A DNA stretch of 64,000 nucleotides. It comes from Salinibacterium sp. dk2585. GTDB taxonomy: Bacteria > Actinomycetota > Actinomycetes > Actinomycetales > Microbacteriaceae. Positions 8,486-18,326 of the stretch are shown here, in pieces. The notes under the pieces are model-generated. The model did not search any database, was not told the DNA's origin, and worked only from the letters and a program-made list of their open reading frames with translations. Where the stretch lies: positions 2,418,001 through 2,482,000 of the forward strand of contig NZ_CP042856.1 of the NCBI RefSeq assembly GCF_008001035.1, in the 5' to 3' direction. The first letter of the stretch is position 1, and the number at the start of each line of letters is the position of its first letter. The position numbers and the translations under genes were made by a program.

Positions 8486-9754
8486 CTAGCGACCCGCGAA
8501 GAACGCCCCAGTCGTGCGCTCGAGCGCCCAGAGGTCGTCCACGTGGGCGAGCTCGCGGGCCGAGTGCATCGACAGCAGGGGCACCCCCACGTCGACAACC
8601 CGGATGCCGAGACGGGTCGCCGTGAGCGGGCCGATGGTCGAGCCGCACGGCACCGTATTGTTCGACACGAACGCCTGCACATTCGCGCCCGCCGCCTCTG
8701 CCAGGCGCGACCACAGGGCAGAACCGTGCGCATCCGATGCGTACTTCTGGTTGGCGTTGAGCTTGAGGAGCGTGCCGCCGCCGGCGATGGGCCGGTTGTT
8801 CGGGTCGTGACGCTCGGCGTAGTTGGGGTGCACGGCGTGGCCCGCATCAGCCGAGACGCACCACGACTCGGCGTAGGCACGACGGCGGTCCTCGGCGTTG
8901 CCCTTCAGTCCCCCGCCGATCCGGGCGAGGATGTCATTCAGGAGCGGCCCCGAGGCGCCCGAGCGTGAGTTCGATCCCAGCTCTTCATGGTCGAAGGCCG
9001 CGAGCATGCTGATGTGCCCCTTGACCGGCTTGGCGTTGAGCAGGGCGTGAAGCCCCGCGAAGACGGAGCTCAGGTTGTCGAGCCGACCGGCCGCGAAGAG
9101 CTTTTCCCCCACGCCGAAGCGCGCGGGCGGGTTCGTGTCGGCGGTGAGCACGTCGAAGCCCGCGACCTCCGCGGCGCGCACGCCTGCCGCATCCGCCAGA
9201 GCCCGCAGCATGTCTCCCCCATCGGCCTCGACGCCGAAGACGGGCTGCACGTGCTGCTGCTTGTCGAGCTTGAGCCCGTCATTGACGCCGCGGTCGAGGT
9301 GGATCGCAAGCTGCGGGATGCGCGCGAACGGCCCCGTGCGGGCCAGGTGCTCGCGGCCGTCGCGCGTGACCAGCCGGCCCGCGAACTCGAGCTCGCGGTC
9401 GAGCCACGAGTTCAGCAGCGGCCCACCATAGACCTCGACGGATGCCTGGCTCCACCCGTTGCTCGTCGTGCCGCCGTTGGGCTTGAGCTTGAAGCCGGGC
9501 GAATCGGTGTGCGCACCCAGGATGCGGAACGGCGTCGTCGCAGTCGCCCCCGCCGGCTGCACCCACGCCACGATCGCACCGTCGCGGATGACGAAGCGCT
9601 TGCCCGGCTTCGACGGCCACGCCGCGGACTCATCGAGGCGCGTGAAACCGGCGGCCTCGAGCATCCGCCCCGCCTCCACGGCAGCGTGGTAGCTCGACGG
9701 CGATGCGGCGATGTAACGGGCGAGATCGGCGATGTAGCGTTCGGCATCCGTCAT
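8486..9754 (-). CDS. M18 family aminopeptidase
   Basis: A 422-residue cytosolic metallo-aminopeptidase of family M18 (aspartyl aminopeptidase type), which removes N-terminal residues from peptides. Metal and catalytic motifs of the family are present: AHTDSPG (His82, Asp84), GRLDNLSS (bridging Asp), DHEELGS (catalytic and ligand Glu), SADAGHAVHPNY and LLSMHSARE (last His ligand). Length fits the usual 420-480. The frame is open upstream of 9754, but conservation begins at MTDAERYIADLARY, so this ATG is used. It is upstream of and likely co-transcribed with the GntR regulator. Confidence 0.95.
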   Translation of the reverse strand: MTDAERYIADLARYIAASPSSYHAAVEAGRMLEAAGFTRLDESAAWPSKPGKRFVIRDGAIVAWVQPAGATATTPFRILGAHTDSPGFKLKPNGGTTSNGWSQASVEVYGGPLLNSWLDRELEFAGRLVTRDGREHLARTGPFARIPQLAIHLDRGVNDGLKLDKQQHVQPVFGVEADGGDMLRALADAAGVRAAEVAGFDVLTADTNPPARFGVGEKLFAAGRLDNLSSVFAGLHALLNAKPVKGHISMLAAFDHEELGSNSRSGASGPLLNDILARIGGGLKGNAEDRRRAYAESWCVSADAGHAVHPNYAERHDPNNRPIAGGGTLLKLNANQKYASDAHGSALWSRLAEAAGANVQAFVSNNTVPCGSTIGPLTATRLGIRVVDVGVPLLSMHSARELAHVDDLWALERTTGAFFAGR

Positions 9755-9908
9755 GCGTCTATCCAAGCACGCGCCCTCTGGCCAAGCCTCCAAACACCGC
9801 GGCAGGCGCACGCGCTGCGCACAGCCCGAGCAACAGAAAAGCGGACGCCCGCGCCGCCGCTCCCCTAGCGTGGCCCCGATCACACTCGACGACGAGCAGG
9901 AGACACCC

Positions 9909-10304
9909 ATGGCATACACCGCGATCCGACCGGAGGTGCTGAAGGCGGCCCTCCAGACCATCCCCGCCGACACCCCGTTTCTCATGCTGAACATGCTGAA
10001 GTTCCGCGAGAAGGCGCAGTACGAGGGTCAGGAGAGCGAGCTAAGCGGACGCGAGGCCTACGGCGTCTACGGCAGACAGGCCCGCGCGTACCTCGCCAAG
10101 ATCAACGCGGAGGTCGTCATCATGGGACCCGCCCAGGGCACCGTCATCGGCCCCGAGGATGAGCAGTGGGACGTCATCATGTTCGTGCGTTACCCCTCGA
10201 TCGCGGCCTTCGTCGGGCTCGCGAACGACCCCGAGTATGCGGAGATCGCGAAGCACCGCGAGGCGGCACTCGCAGATTCACGCCTCATCCCGGTGCTCGC
10301 CTAG
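9909..10304 (+). CDS. DUF1330-like small protein
   Basis: A 131-residue protein with the ferredoxin-like alpha/beta barrel pattern of DUF1330, including FLMLNMLKFREKA near the start, VVIMGPAQGTVIG, WDVIMFVRYPSIAAFVGLA and a C-terminal LIPVLA. The start is fixed by CAGGAGA shortly before ATG at 9909; the upstream open frame is not family-like. These proteins are dimeric and often described only as hypothetical. It is convergent with the FAD oxidase gene, the stops being 3 bp apart. No enzymatic role can be stated. Confidence 0.75.
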   Translation: MAYTAIRPEVLKAALQTIPADTPFLMLNMLKFREKAQYEGQESELSGREAYGVYGRQARAYLAKINAEVVIMGPAQGTVIGPEDEQWDVIMFVRYPSIAAFVGLANDPEYAEIAKHREAALADSRLIPVLA

Positions 10305-10307
10305 CCT

Positions 10308-11681
10308 CTACAGCTTCTTTCCGGGGTTGAGCAGGCCCTGCGGATCGAAGGCTCGCTTGACCTCGCGCTGGAGCGCACGCAGCGTCGGGCCGAGTTCGGC
10401 GTCGAGGTGGGCCTGCTTGAGGGTTCCGATGCCGTGTTCCCCAGAACTCGTGCCGCCGAGCGAGACCGCCAGGCCAATGACCTGCTGGTACGTCTCGGTG
10501 GCGAGGGCGACGGATGCGACATTCGCCGGGTTGAACGCGACGATGGGGTGCAGGTTGCCGTCGCCGATGTGACCAGCGGTCGCGATGGGAATGCCCATGC
10601 GGTCCGCAATCTCGTCGATGCCGTCGAGCAGCTCGGTGAGGCGTGAGCGGGGCACGGAGACGTCTTCATTGAGGCTCGCTCCCGCGACCGCGCGCATGGC
10701 CCCGTGGAGGGCGCGGCGCGACGCCATGATCGCCTCCACTCCCGCCTTGTCACGCCCGATCTCGACCGTGCTGGCACCGCAGAAGGTCGCGATCGCGGCG
10801 TACTCGTTCGCGTCGCCCGTCGTGCGGCCCGGCTCGTCGGACTGCACGATGAGCACCGCTTCGGCATCCGCCGGCAGGGTCGCGGTCGGCTCGAAGGCGC
10901 TGATGGCGGCGATGCTACCCCGGTCGAGGAACTCCAGGATGCTCGGTCGCCGCTCCGAGGCCATGATGACGTCGGCCGCCGCGAGCGCCGCCTGTCGGGT
11001 CGGGAAGGCGGCGAGCACGCCGACGGGCTCAGCGGGTCGCGGCAGCAGCGCCACCGTGACCTCGGTGACGATTCCGAGCGTGCCCTCGGACCCCACCACG
11101 AGCGCGGTGAGGTCGAGGCCAGACACCCCCTTGACGGTGCGGCGTCCCGTGCGCACGACGTCGCCGTTCGCGAGCACGACCGTCAGGCCGCGCACGAAGT
11201 CACGCGTGACGCCGTACTTGACGCAGCGCATCCCGCCCGCGTTGGTCGCGACGTTGCCCCCGATGGTCGAGATCTGCCACGAGCCGGGGTCGGGCGGGTA
11301 GAAGAGCCCGACCTGCTCGACCGCCGTCGCGAGGTCATAGGTGAGCACGCCCGCCTCCACGGTCGCGACCTGGTCGGCGACGTCGATCGAGAGGATGCCG
11401 GTCATGCGTTCGAGGCTCAGCACGAGGCATCCGTCGACCGCGTTGGCCCCGCCCGCGAGCCCGGAGCGCGCGCCCTGCGGCACGATCGGTACGCCGTGCC
11501 GGGCGGCAAGCCGCACGACGGATGCGACCTGCTCGGTCGAGCTGGGAAAGACCGCCGCGAGCGGCACGCCGACCCCCGTGCCGTCGGACAGGTCGCGGTC
11601 GAAGGCCAGGGCGGCGTCGCCTGCGAGGAGTTGTTCTGGTGCGAGGAGTGCCGAGAGGTCGTCGATGAGGGATGGAGCCAT
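10308..11681 (-). CDS. FAD-linked oxidase, GlcD/D-lactate dehydrogenase type
   Basis: A 457-residue flavoprotein of the FAD_binding_4/FAD-oxidase_C architecture, oxidising 2-hydroxy acids such as glycolate or D-lactate. The PP-loop region is VPQGARSGLAGGAN, the FAD-contacting segment is STIGGNVATNAGGMRCVKYG, and the C-terminal metal or substrate motifs are TAGHIGDGNLHPIV and SGEHGIGTLK. The ATG at 11681 has GGAGG close upstream; the longer frame reads into an inverted repeat and is rejected. It lies downstream of the RraA-like gene on the same strand. Substrate is not determinable from sequence. Confidence 0.9.
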   Translation of the reverse strand: MAPSLIDDLSALLAPEQLLAGDAALAFDRDLSDGTGVGVPLAAVFPSSTEQVASVVRLAARHGVPIVPQGARSGLAGGANAVDGCLVLSLERMTGILSIDVADQVATVEAGVLTYDLATAVEQVGLFYPPDPGSWQISTIGGNVATNAGGMRCVKYGVTRDFVRGLTVVLANGDVVRTGRRTVKGVSGLDLTALVVGSEGTLGIVTEVTVALLPRPAEPVGVLAAFPTRQAALAAADVIMASERRPSILEFLDRGSIAAISAFEPTATLPADAEAVLIVQSDEPGRTTGDANEYAAIATFCGASTVEIGRDKAGVEAIMASRRALHGAMRAVAGASLNEDVSVPRSRLTELLDGIDEIADRMGIPIATAGHIGDGNLHPIVAFNPANVASVALATETYQQVIGLAVSLGGTSSGEHGIGTLKQAHLDAELGPTLRALQREVKRAFDPQGLLNPGKKL

Positions 11682-11742
11682 GCCTCCATCTTTTCGCACG
11701 GGTCGATGGTGGCCTGTTCGCCCGGACCCTGCACTGTGCTCT

Positions 11743-11798
11743 CGAGTGGCCAAAGATTGCGCCAAAACGTCGCGGGAAGGCGAAAGATTGGCCACTCG
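11743..11798. terminator. Inverted repeat between the RraA-like and FAD oxidase genes
   Basis: CGAGTGGCCAA at 11743-11753 pairs perfectly with TTGGCCACTCG at 11788-11798, and an inner CGCC/GGCG pair can extend the fold. It lies 40 bp past the RraA-like stop and 61 bp before the oxidase start, both on the minus strand. It may terminate the first transcript or act as an operator for the second. No U-tract is obvious. Confidence 0.4.
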
Positions 11799-11837
11799 GG
11801 GGAGACGAGGGGCGCAGGGCGGGACGGATCGGCGCGA

Positions 11838-12311
11838 CTAGCGCTCGACGAGGATGCCATCCTCGTCGCTCCACAGTGTGCGGCCCGGCGCGAAGGTGAC
11901 CCCGCCGAACTCGATTGGCACGTCGAGGTCTCCCTCACCCGCCTTGGCGCTCTTGCGGGGGTTGCTGCCGAGCGCCTTCACGCCCAGCGAGAGGCCGGAG
12001 ATCTCGATCCGGTCGCGGATAGCCCCGTTGATGACGACACCCGCCCAGCCGTTCTCGACCGCGGCCGCCGCGATCATGTCGCCCATCAGGGCGGACTCGA
12101 GTGAGCCACCACCGTCAACCACAAGCACGGCGCCATCGCCCGGCGAATTGAGCACCCGCTTCACAAGACCGTTGTCGCGGTGGCAGCGGATCGTGCGGAT
12201 CTGCCCCGAGAAACGGGCGTGGCCGCCCAAGTTCTGCATCTGCAGGCTGAGTGACTGCAGCGCCTCCTCATGCTCGTCGTACAGGTCCGCCGTCGTGAAG
12301 TCAGTGGTCAT
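11838..12311 (-). CDS. RraA family protein (RNase E inhibitor or oxaloacetate/HMG aldolase-like)
   Basis: A 157-residue RraA-fold protein, near the usual 160. Recognisable segments are FTTADLYDEHEEAL, GAVLVVDGGGSLESALMG, WAGVVINGAIRDRIEI and LGVKALGSNPRKSAK. The family includes RNase E inhibitors and class II aldolases or decarboxylases acting on 4-hydroxy-4-methyl-2-oxoglutarate and oxaloacetate; actinobacterial members are usually annotated by the first name, but aldolase activity is equally possible. ATG at 12311. It stands between the succinate-semialdehyde dehydrogenase and the FAD oxidase without close coupling. Confidence 0.88.
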   Translation of the reverse strand: MTTDFTTADLYDEHEEALQSLSLQMQNLGGHARFSGQIRTIRCHRDNGLVKRVLNSPGDGAVLVVDGGGSLESALMGDMIAAAAVENGWAGVVINGAIRDRIEISGLSLGVKALGSNPRKSAKAGEGDLDVPIEFGGVTFAPGRTLWSDEDGILVER

Positions 12312-12410
12312 GGGGCAAGGCTAACGAGAGGGCGGATGCCACAGGGCGCTGCCGCGACATCCGTATGCCTGCTTCTTCGGCTCACCCCAAGAAAGCGCGT
12401 TCTTCGCGGC

Positions 12411-13877
12411 CTAGCCGAAGGGGTCGGGCGTGAGCGTGTACTTGGGCGAGAGGTACTCGTGGATGCCCTCGAAGCCACCCTCACGGCCGAGACCCGACTG
12501 CTTGACGCCGCCGAAGGGCGCCGCCGCGTTCGAGAGAACGCCCACGTTGAGCCCCATCATTCCGGTGTCGAGCGAGTCGATCAACCGCTGCCCGCGCGCG
12601 AGGTCCTTCGTGAAGACGTAACCAACGAGCCCGTACTCGGTGTCGTTGGCCATGCGTACCGCTTCGTCCTCATCGCGGAAGGTCACGATCGACATGACCG
12701 GACCGAAGATCTCCTCACGGAGGATGTCGCTGCCCGCCTTCACGCCGCTGATGACGGTCGGCTCGAAGAAGGTGCCCTTGCCCTCGATGGGCTTGCCGCC
12801 CGTGTGCAGGGTCGCGCCGCGTTCGACGGCATCGTTGACAAGAGCGGATGCCTTGCCCACCGCCTTCTCGTCGATGAGGGGACCGATCGTGACACCCTCC
12901 TCGGTGCCGCGACCGACACGGAAGCCGTTGACCTTCTCCGTGACGCGGCGGGCGAACTCCTCGGCGACGGACTCGTGCACGATGAAGCGGTTGCCCGCCG
13001 TGCAGGCCTGGCCGATGTTGCGGAACTTCGCGAGCATCGCACCCTCGACCGCCTTGTCGAGGTCCGCGTCGTCGAAGACGATGAAGGGGGCGTTCCCGCC
13101 GAGCTCCATGGACGTGCGCAGCACCTTGTCGGCCGCCTGCTTCATGAGCGAGACGCCGACCGGGGTGGAGCCCGTGAAGGAGAGCTTGCGCAGGCGGTCA
13201 TCGCCCAGGATGGGCTCCGAGACGGCGCTCGAGCTCGACGAGGTCAGCACGTTGACGACACCCTTCGGCAGGCCCGCCTCCTCCAGAAGCTTGACGAAGA
13301 AGAGGGTCGTGAGCGGCGTCAGCTGCGCCGGCTTGATAATGACGGTGCAGCCCGCCGCGAGCGCAGGGCCGACCTTGCGGGTCGCCATGGCGAGCGGGAA
13401 ATTCCACGGGGTGATGAGGTAGCAGGGGCCGACGGGGCGCTGCGACACGATCATCCGACCGGTGCCCTCGGGGTTGGTCGCGTAGCGGCCCGAGATGCGC
13501 ACGGCCTCTTCGCTGAACCAGCGCAGGAACTCTCCGCCATAGGTGACCTCGCCGTGCGCCTCCGCGAGCGGCTTGCCCATCTCAAGCGTCATGAGTAGGG
13601 CGACATCGTCGCGGCGTTCCATCATGAGGTCGAAGGCCTTGCGCAGGATCTCGCCGCGCACACGCGGGGCCGTCGCCGCCCACTCCGCCTGGGCGCCTGC
13701 CGCGGCATCCATGGCGGCCCGGGCATCGTCGGCCGTGGCATCCGCGATTCGCTTGATGACCTCGCCCGTCGCGGGGTCGCGCACATCGAGCGTGGCGCCG
13801 CCGGATGCTGCGCGCCACTCTCCGGCGATGAAGAGGCCGTCGGGCACCGACTCGAGAAGGGTTGATTCGTGCGTCAT
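12411..13877 (-). CDS. gabD: NAD(P)-dependent succinate-semialdehyde dehydrogenase
   Basis: A 488-residue aldehyde dehydrogenase of the GabD subfamily, oxidising succinate semialdehyde to succinate, the last step of GABA breakdown. Family marks are ITPWNFPLAM (oxyanion Asn), IIKPAQLTPL, LELGGNAPFIV (general base Glu, about 252) and GQACTAGNRF (nucleophile Cys, about 285). Length is typical. No GABA transaminase is adjacent, so the physiological aldehyde is inferred only from sequence similarity. The gene appears monocistronic, with 131 bp to the diguanylate cyclase gene upstream. Confidence 0.85.
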   Translation of the reverse strand: MTHESTLLESVPDGLFIAGEWRAASGGATLDVRDPATGEVIKRIADATADDARAAMDAAAGAQAEWAATAPRVRGEILRKAFDLMMERRDDVALLMTLEMGKPLAEAHGEVTYGGEFLRWFSEEAVRISGRYATNPEGTGRMIVSQRPVGPCYLITPWNFPLAMATRKVGPALAAGCTVIIKPAQLTPLTTLFFVKLLEEAGLPKGVVNVLTSSSSSAVSEPILGDDRLRKLSFTGSTPVGVSLMKQAADKVLRTSMELGGNAPFIVFDDADLDKAVEGAMLAKFRNIGQACTAGNRFIVHESVAEEFARRVTEKVNGFRVGRGTEEGVTIGPLIDEKAVGKASALVNDAVERGATLHTGGKPIEGKGTFFEPTVISGVKAGSDILREEIFGPVMSIVTFRDEDEAVRMANDTEYGLVGYVFTKDLARGQRLIDSLDTGMMGLNVGVLSNAAAPFGGVKQSGLGREGGFEGIHEYLSPKYTLTPDPFG

Positions 13878-14008
13878 TGCAACCTCCAGAGATTCTGTCG
13901 GGACGAGGGGTGCTCAGCCGTGAGCTCGGCGCCCGGCCGAGCCTCGGCACCGCTCGAAAGCGTAGCGCAACGGCCCGGTACCGGCCCGTACCGCTCTGGT
14001 ACCGCCCC

Positions 14009-16072
14009 CTAGGCCTGTGCCACCGGGGCCCGCCCGCTCACGCAGTAGAGGTTCTCCCCCATCTGCTTCGCGGCATACATGGCGTCGTCGGCGTTCGCGA
14101 TGAGGGTCTCGGCCGACTCCCCATCCAATCGCACGGCGATGCCGACGCTGACGGCGGCGCGCAACTGGTAGCCATCGACCACGAAGGGCTGCTCCAGCCC
14201 GTCGATGATCCGGCGGGCCACGACCTCGGCCTCTCCCTCGTCATGCAGTTCCGGGAGCAAGACGATGAACTCGTCGCCGCCCTGCCGTGCGAGGGTGTCG
14301 CTGCTCCGCAGGCATCCGCACAGCCTGTCGGAGATCTGCCGCAGGAACTCATCGCCCACCGCATGCCCGTAGTCGTCGTTGACCTCTTTGAAGCCGTCGA
14401 GGTCAAGGAACATGACCGCGAGCGGCGTGAGGCGCCGGTCGGCCGTGCTGATCGCAAGGTCGAGGCGGTCTGCGAGCACTCGCCGGTTCGGTAGGCCCGT
14501 GAGTGCGTCGTGGAAGGCGAGACGACGAATCTCCTCCTGATATTCACGGATCTCGGTGGTGTCACGGAACACGATGACGGCACCCTCGATCTGCTCGTCG
14601 ACGACGAGCGGCGCGGCACTCACGCCCACGTGGATGGCGTTGCCGTCGGCGCGCTGGAAGACCTCGTCCTCACTTCGGAAGGTGACTCCCGTGCGGGCCA
14701 CCGCGAGCATCGCGCACTCGACCTGCTCGACACTGTGGTCGGGGTGGCTGTGGAAGAGCTCGTGGGCGACGCGGCCCAGCATCTGCTCGCGAGTCCAGCC
14801 GAGCATCCGTTCACTCTCGGGGTTCACGTCCGTGATGCGGCCGTCGGGGTCGATCACGACGAGCCCCTCGCCGAGGGTGTCCCTGATTGCCTCGAGGCGC
14901 GTCTTGGCCTCGCGGATCGACCGGCGGTACTGCCGCTTCGAGATGAGGGTGTGCGTCGCGAGGCCGGTGACGGTCGCGAGGGCGATGAGTCCGAAGACGA
15001 AGATCGCGGTGGTCGCGGTATCGCGGGTGATCGACGCCGAGGGCAGCGCTGCCGCCGTCACGAATGACACCACCTTGAGGGCATTCGGATGCCCGTGCGT
15101 GTCGGCGTCGTGGGTCTCTCCACTCAGTCGGGTCTGGGCGTGCTCCGGGTGTGCCGTGCTGAAGGCATACAGGCCCTCGTGGGCCATAGCGTGCCCGGAG
15201 TCGCTCGCTGAGATGGTCTGCCAGGCCTCGGGGTGGCGCTCGGCGAATGCGGGCCCGTCGGTCATGAAACCGAAGGAGTCAGCCTCGTCCGGTCCGCCGA
15301 TGTAGCCGCCCGTTGCGTTGAGCAGCAGGTACCCCTCGGCGCCGATGACCTGGCGGGCCTGCTCCACAAGGTGGAATCCGTCGATGTCGACGATGACGCT
15401 CCCCGCCCGCGCGCCCGTGCTATCGCCGAGCGCCGCGATCACCCGCATGAGGGGCTGCCTGGGCTCGACGATGGCGCCGCTCGCGTCGACCTCGAGGTCG
15501 AGGCGCGTGACGTAGGTGTCCCCCGGCCTGAGGTCGCGGGTCTCGGCGAAGAAGTAGTGCTTCGACCGGTCCTGCAGGCGAGCGGTGGGCACGCGCTGCA
15601 CGCCGTCGTCCGTGCGGCGCACCGCGAGCCGCTCCCTGCCGGTCTCATCGATGTAGCGGATCTGCCTGATCGCCGGCTTGTTGGAGACCTGCGCCTGGAA
15701 GACACTCGCGGCCGAGCTGAGGGTGCCAGCGGAGATTTCCTCGGCGAGGCTCCGCACGGCGCGGGATGCCACGGCGACGCGCGCATCCGAGGCAGCGGTG
15801 TCGATCGAGGATTCAAGGGAGCTCGCCGCAAGGTCAACGCGGGCGCTCTCGGCCGCATTGACTTCAACCGAGTCGAGCGCCTGCTGCGTGTGGAGCCGCC
15901 CGACGAAGATGGCCGTGTACGCGAGCGCCAACACGATGAAGGCTGCGAGGAATGGCGGGAGGACGGAGCGCGCGCTCGCCCGGTGCCCACCGCCAGAGAA
16001 AAGGGTGCGCCACACGGATCGCCTCGCCCTACTAGGGGGGAATTGGGCGGGTTTCACGTGTGGCACGTCCAA
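14009..16072 (-). CDS. Membrane sensor diguanylate cyclase (Cache-PAS-GGDEF)
   Basis: A 687-residue protein with a transmembrane helix at about 38-58, an extracytoplasmic Cache-like sensor to about 345, a second helix near 355-375, a PAS domain at about 390-510 and a GGDEF domain at about 525-685. The active-site motif GGDEF begins at residue 598 and is intact. RSSD nine residues earlier matches the RxxD inhibitory c-di-GMP site. It should make c-di-GMP in response to an external signal. The start is uncertain: TTG at 16072 gives the longest form, with GTG codons a few residues later as alternatives. It is divergent from recQ. Confidence 0.85.
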   Translation of the reverse strand: MDVPHVKPAQFPPSRARRSVWRTLFSGGGHRASARSVLPPFLAAFIVLALAYTAIFVGRLHTQQALDSVEVNAAESARVDLAASSLESSIDTAASDARVAVASRAVRSLAEEISAGTLSSAASVFQAQVSNKPAIRQIRYIDETGRERLAVRRTDDGVQRVPTARLQDRSKHYFFAETRDLRPGDTYVTRLDLEVDASGAIVEPRQPLMRVIAALGDSTGARAGSVIVDIDGFHLVEQARQVIGAEGYLLLNATGGYIGGPDEADSFGFMTDGPAFAERHPEAWQTISASDSGHAMAHEGLYAFSTAHPEHAQTRLSGETHDADTHGHPNALKVVSFVTAAALPSASITRDTATTAIFVFGLIALATVTGLATHTLISKRQYRRSIREAKTRLEAIRDTLGEGLVVIDPDGRITDVNPESERMLGWTREQMLGRVAHELFHSHPDHSVEQVECAMLAVARTGVTFRSEDEVFQRADGNAIHVGVSAAPLVVDEQIEGAVIVFRDTTEIREYQEEIRRLAFHDALTGLPNRRVLADRLDLAISTADRRLTPLAVMFLDLDGFKEVNDDYGHAVGDEFLRQISDRLCGCLRSSDTLARQGGDEFIVLLPELHDEGEAEVVARRIIDGLEQPFVVDGYQLRAAVSVGIAVRLDGESAETLIANADDAMYAAKQMGENLYCVSGRAPVAQA

Positions 16073-16173
16073 ATTCTAGTCCCCCAAATTACCGACAGAC
16101 AGAACTGTCTACCCATGCCGAGTGGACCCAATACGGGGCACACCACGTCGGCGGGTGATGACAGGGTGGACCC

Positions 16174-18294
16174 ATGACCGACGACTTGCGCGCATCCGCC
16201 CTCTCCGTACTCCGCACGCTCGTCGGCCGGCCGGACGCCGACTTCCACGAGGGCCAGTACGAGGCGATCGCCACGCTCGTCGACGGTCGACGGCGGGCAC
16301 TCGTCGTGCAGCGCACAGGATGGGGCAAGTCAGCCGTCTACTTCGTCGCGACCCTCCTGCTGCGCCAGCGCGGCGCCGGGCCCACCGTGCTCGTGTCGCC
16401 GCTGCTCGCCCTCATGCGAGACCAGATCGCCGCAGCATCCCGTGCCGGCGTGAGGGCCGTCGCGATCAACTCGACGAACGCACACGAGTGGGGCGATGTG
16501 CTGGGCGCGCTCGAACGCGACGAGGTCGACGTGCTGCTCGTCTCGCCCGAGCGGCTCAACAACCCGTCGTTCAGGGAGCAACAGTTGCCCGCCCTCGTGC
16601 GACGGATCGGGATGCTCGTGGTCGACGAGGCCCACTGCATCAGCGACTGGGGGCACGACTTCCGGCCCGACTACCGCCGCCTGCGCGACCTCATCGCCGA
16701 CATGCCGCCCGGAGTGCCCGTGCTCGCGACAACCGCGACGGCGAACAGCCGGGTCGTGGCCGATGTCGCCGAACAGCTGTCCGCAAACGCCGATGTCGTC
16801 ACGATCCGCGGCCCACTCGCCCGGGCATCCCTTCGCCTCGGCGTGCTGCGGCTGCCCGATTCAACGTCACGACTCGCATGGCTGCTCACGCACCTCGACT
16901 CGCTGCCCGCTTCCGGCATCATCTATGCGCTCACGGTCTCTGCCGCGGAAGACACCGCGCGTCTCCTGCGGGATGCCGGGCACGACGTGCGCGCCTATAC
17001 CGGCCAGACCGACCCGGCCGAGCGAGAGGAACTCGAGGGCCGCCTCAAACGCAACGAAGTGAAGGCCCTCGTCGCGACGAGCGCACTCGGCATGGGCTTC
17101 GACAAACCCGACCTCGGCTTCGTGCTGCACCTGGGCGCCCCCTCCTCCCCCGTCGCCTACTACCAGCAGGTGGGCCGCGCTGGCCGCGCGACCGAGAACG
17201 CCGACGTGCTCCTCCTGCCCGGGCGGGAGGACCCCGACATCTGGCAGTACTTCGCGACCGCATCCATGCCCTCGCAGGAGCGGGCCGAGACCGTCATCGC
17301 CGCCCTCGATGTGGACACGCCGACCTCAACGCCCGCGCTCGAGGCGCGCGTCAACATCCGCCGCACGCCGCTCGAGCTCCTGCTCAAGGTGCTCGATGTC
17401 GATGGGGCGGTGCGTCGCGTGCAGGGCGGCTGGGTCGCGACGGGCCAGCCGTGGACCTACGACGCCGAGCGCTACGAGCGCATCGCCGCCGAGCGCGTCG
17501 CCGAGCAGCAGCACATGATCGAGTACGAGCGCACGGACGGCTGCCGCATGGAATTCCTGCAGCGCTCGCTCGACGACGAGACGGCGCAGCCGTGCGGGCG
17601 CTGCGACAACTGCGCCGGGCCCTGGTACCCCACGGATGTCGCCGACACCGCCGCAGCGAGCGCCGCGACATCCCTCGACCGGGTCGGCGTGCCGCTCGAA
17701 CCCCGCGCCCAGTGGCCGACGGGTGCCGACCGGCTCGGCCTGCCCGTCAAGGGTCGCATCGCTGCGGACGAACGGATGCTCGAGGGCCGCGCCCTTGCTC
17801 GGCTCACCGATCTCGGCTGGGGCAACACACTGCGGGAGATCTTCGCGGCCGGAGCACCGGATGCGCCCGCCTCCCCCGCGCTGATCGACGCGTGTGTGCG
17901 CGTGCTCGCCGACTGGGGCTGGGAGGAGCGGCCCGCCGCCATCGTCACGGTGCCCTCGCGGTCGCGGCCGCAACTCGTGAGCTCCATCGCGGCCGGAATC
18001 TCCGCGGCCGGGCGCCTTCCACACCTCGGCTCGCTCTCGCTTGAGGGCGGCGGGCCGGAGGGCGAACCCGGCGGCAACAGCGCCTACCGGCTCGCCGGGG
18101 TGTGGGACAGGTTCGTGGTGCCGCCCGCCCTCGCCGACGACCTCGCGGGTCTCGCGGCCGTCAAGCCGGGCGCCCCCGTACTGCTGGTCGACGACCTCGC
18201 CGACAGCCGCTGGACCCTGACGGTCGCCGCCCGCTCGCTGCGTCGGGCCGGGGCATCCGGGGTCCTGCCGTTCGTGCTGGCACTGCGCGGCTGA
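16174..18294 (+). CDS. RecQ-family ATP-dependent DNA helicase with phosphoribosyltransferase-like tail
   Basis: A 706-residue superfamily 2 helicase. Walker A is RTGWGKS (47-53), the DEAH box is at 151-154 within VVDEAHCISDWGHDFRPDY, and motif VI is QQVGRAGRA. A zinc-binding cluster includes CGRCDNC. The last about 200 residues are not a standard HRDC domain: they end in VLLVDDLADSRWT (from 669), which looks like the PRPP-binding loop of type I phosphoribosyltransferases. That suggests a RecQ-PRTase fusion, an arrangement common in actinobacteria. It probably unwinds DNA in recombination or repair; the role of the tail is unknown. Confidence 0.88.
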   Translation: MTDDLRASALSVLRTLVGRPDADFHEGQYEAIATLVDGRRRALVVQRTGWGKSAVYFVATLLLRQRGAGPTVLVSPLLALMRDQIAAASRAGVRAVAINSTNAHEWGDVLGALERDEVDVLLVSPERLNNPSFREQQLPALVRRIGMLVVDEAHCISDWGHDFRPDYRRLRDLIADMPPGVPVLATTATANSRVVADVAEQLSANADVVTIRGPLARASLRLGVLRLPDSTSRLAWLLTHLDSLPASGIIYALTVSAAEDTARLLRDAGHDVRAYTGQTDPAEREELEGRLKRNEVKALVATSALGMGFDKPDLGFVLHLGAPSSPVAYYQQVGRAGRATENADVLLLPGREDPDIWQYFATASMPSQERAETVIAALDVDTPTSTPALEARVNIRRTPLELLLKVLDVDGAVRRVQGGWVATGQPWTYDAERYERIAAERVAEQQHMIEYERTDGCRMEFLQRSLDDETAQPCGRCDNCAGPWYPTDVADTAAASAATSLDRVGVPLEPRAQWPTGADRLGLPVKGRIAADERMLEGRALARLTDLGWGNTLREIFAAGAPDAPASPALIDACVRVLADWGWEERPAAIVTVPSRSRPQLVSSIAAGISAAGRLPHLGSLSLEGGGPEGEPGGNSAYRLAGVWDRFVVPPALADDLAGLAAVKPGAPVLLVDDLADSRWTLTVAARSLRRAGASGVLPFVLALRG

Positions 18295-18326
18295 GTTGCA
18301 TCGCTGCACCACTGGAACCCCCGACG

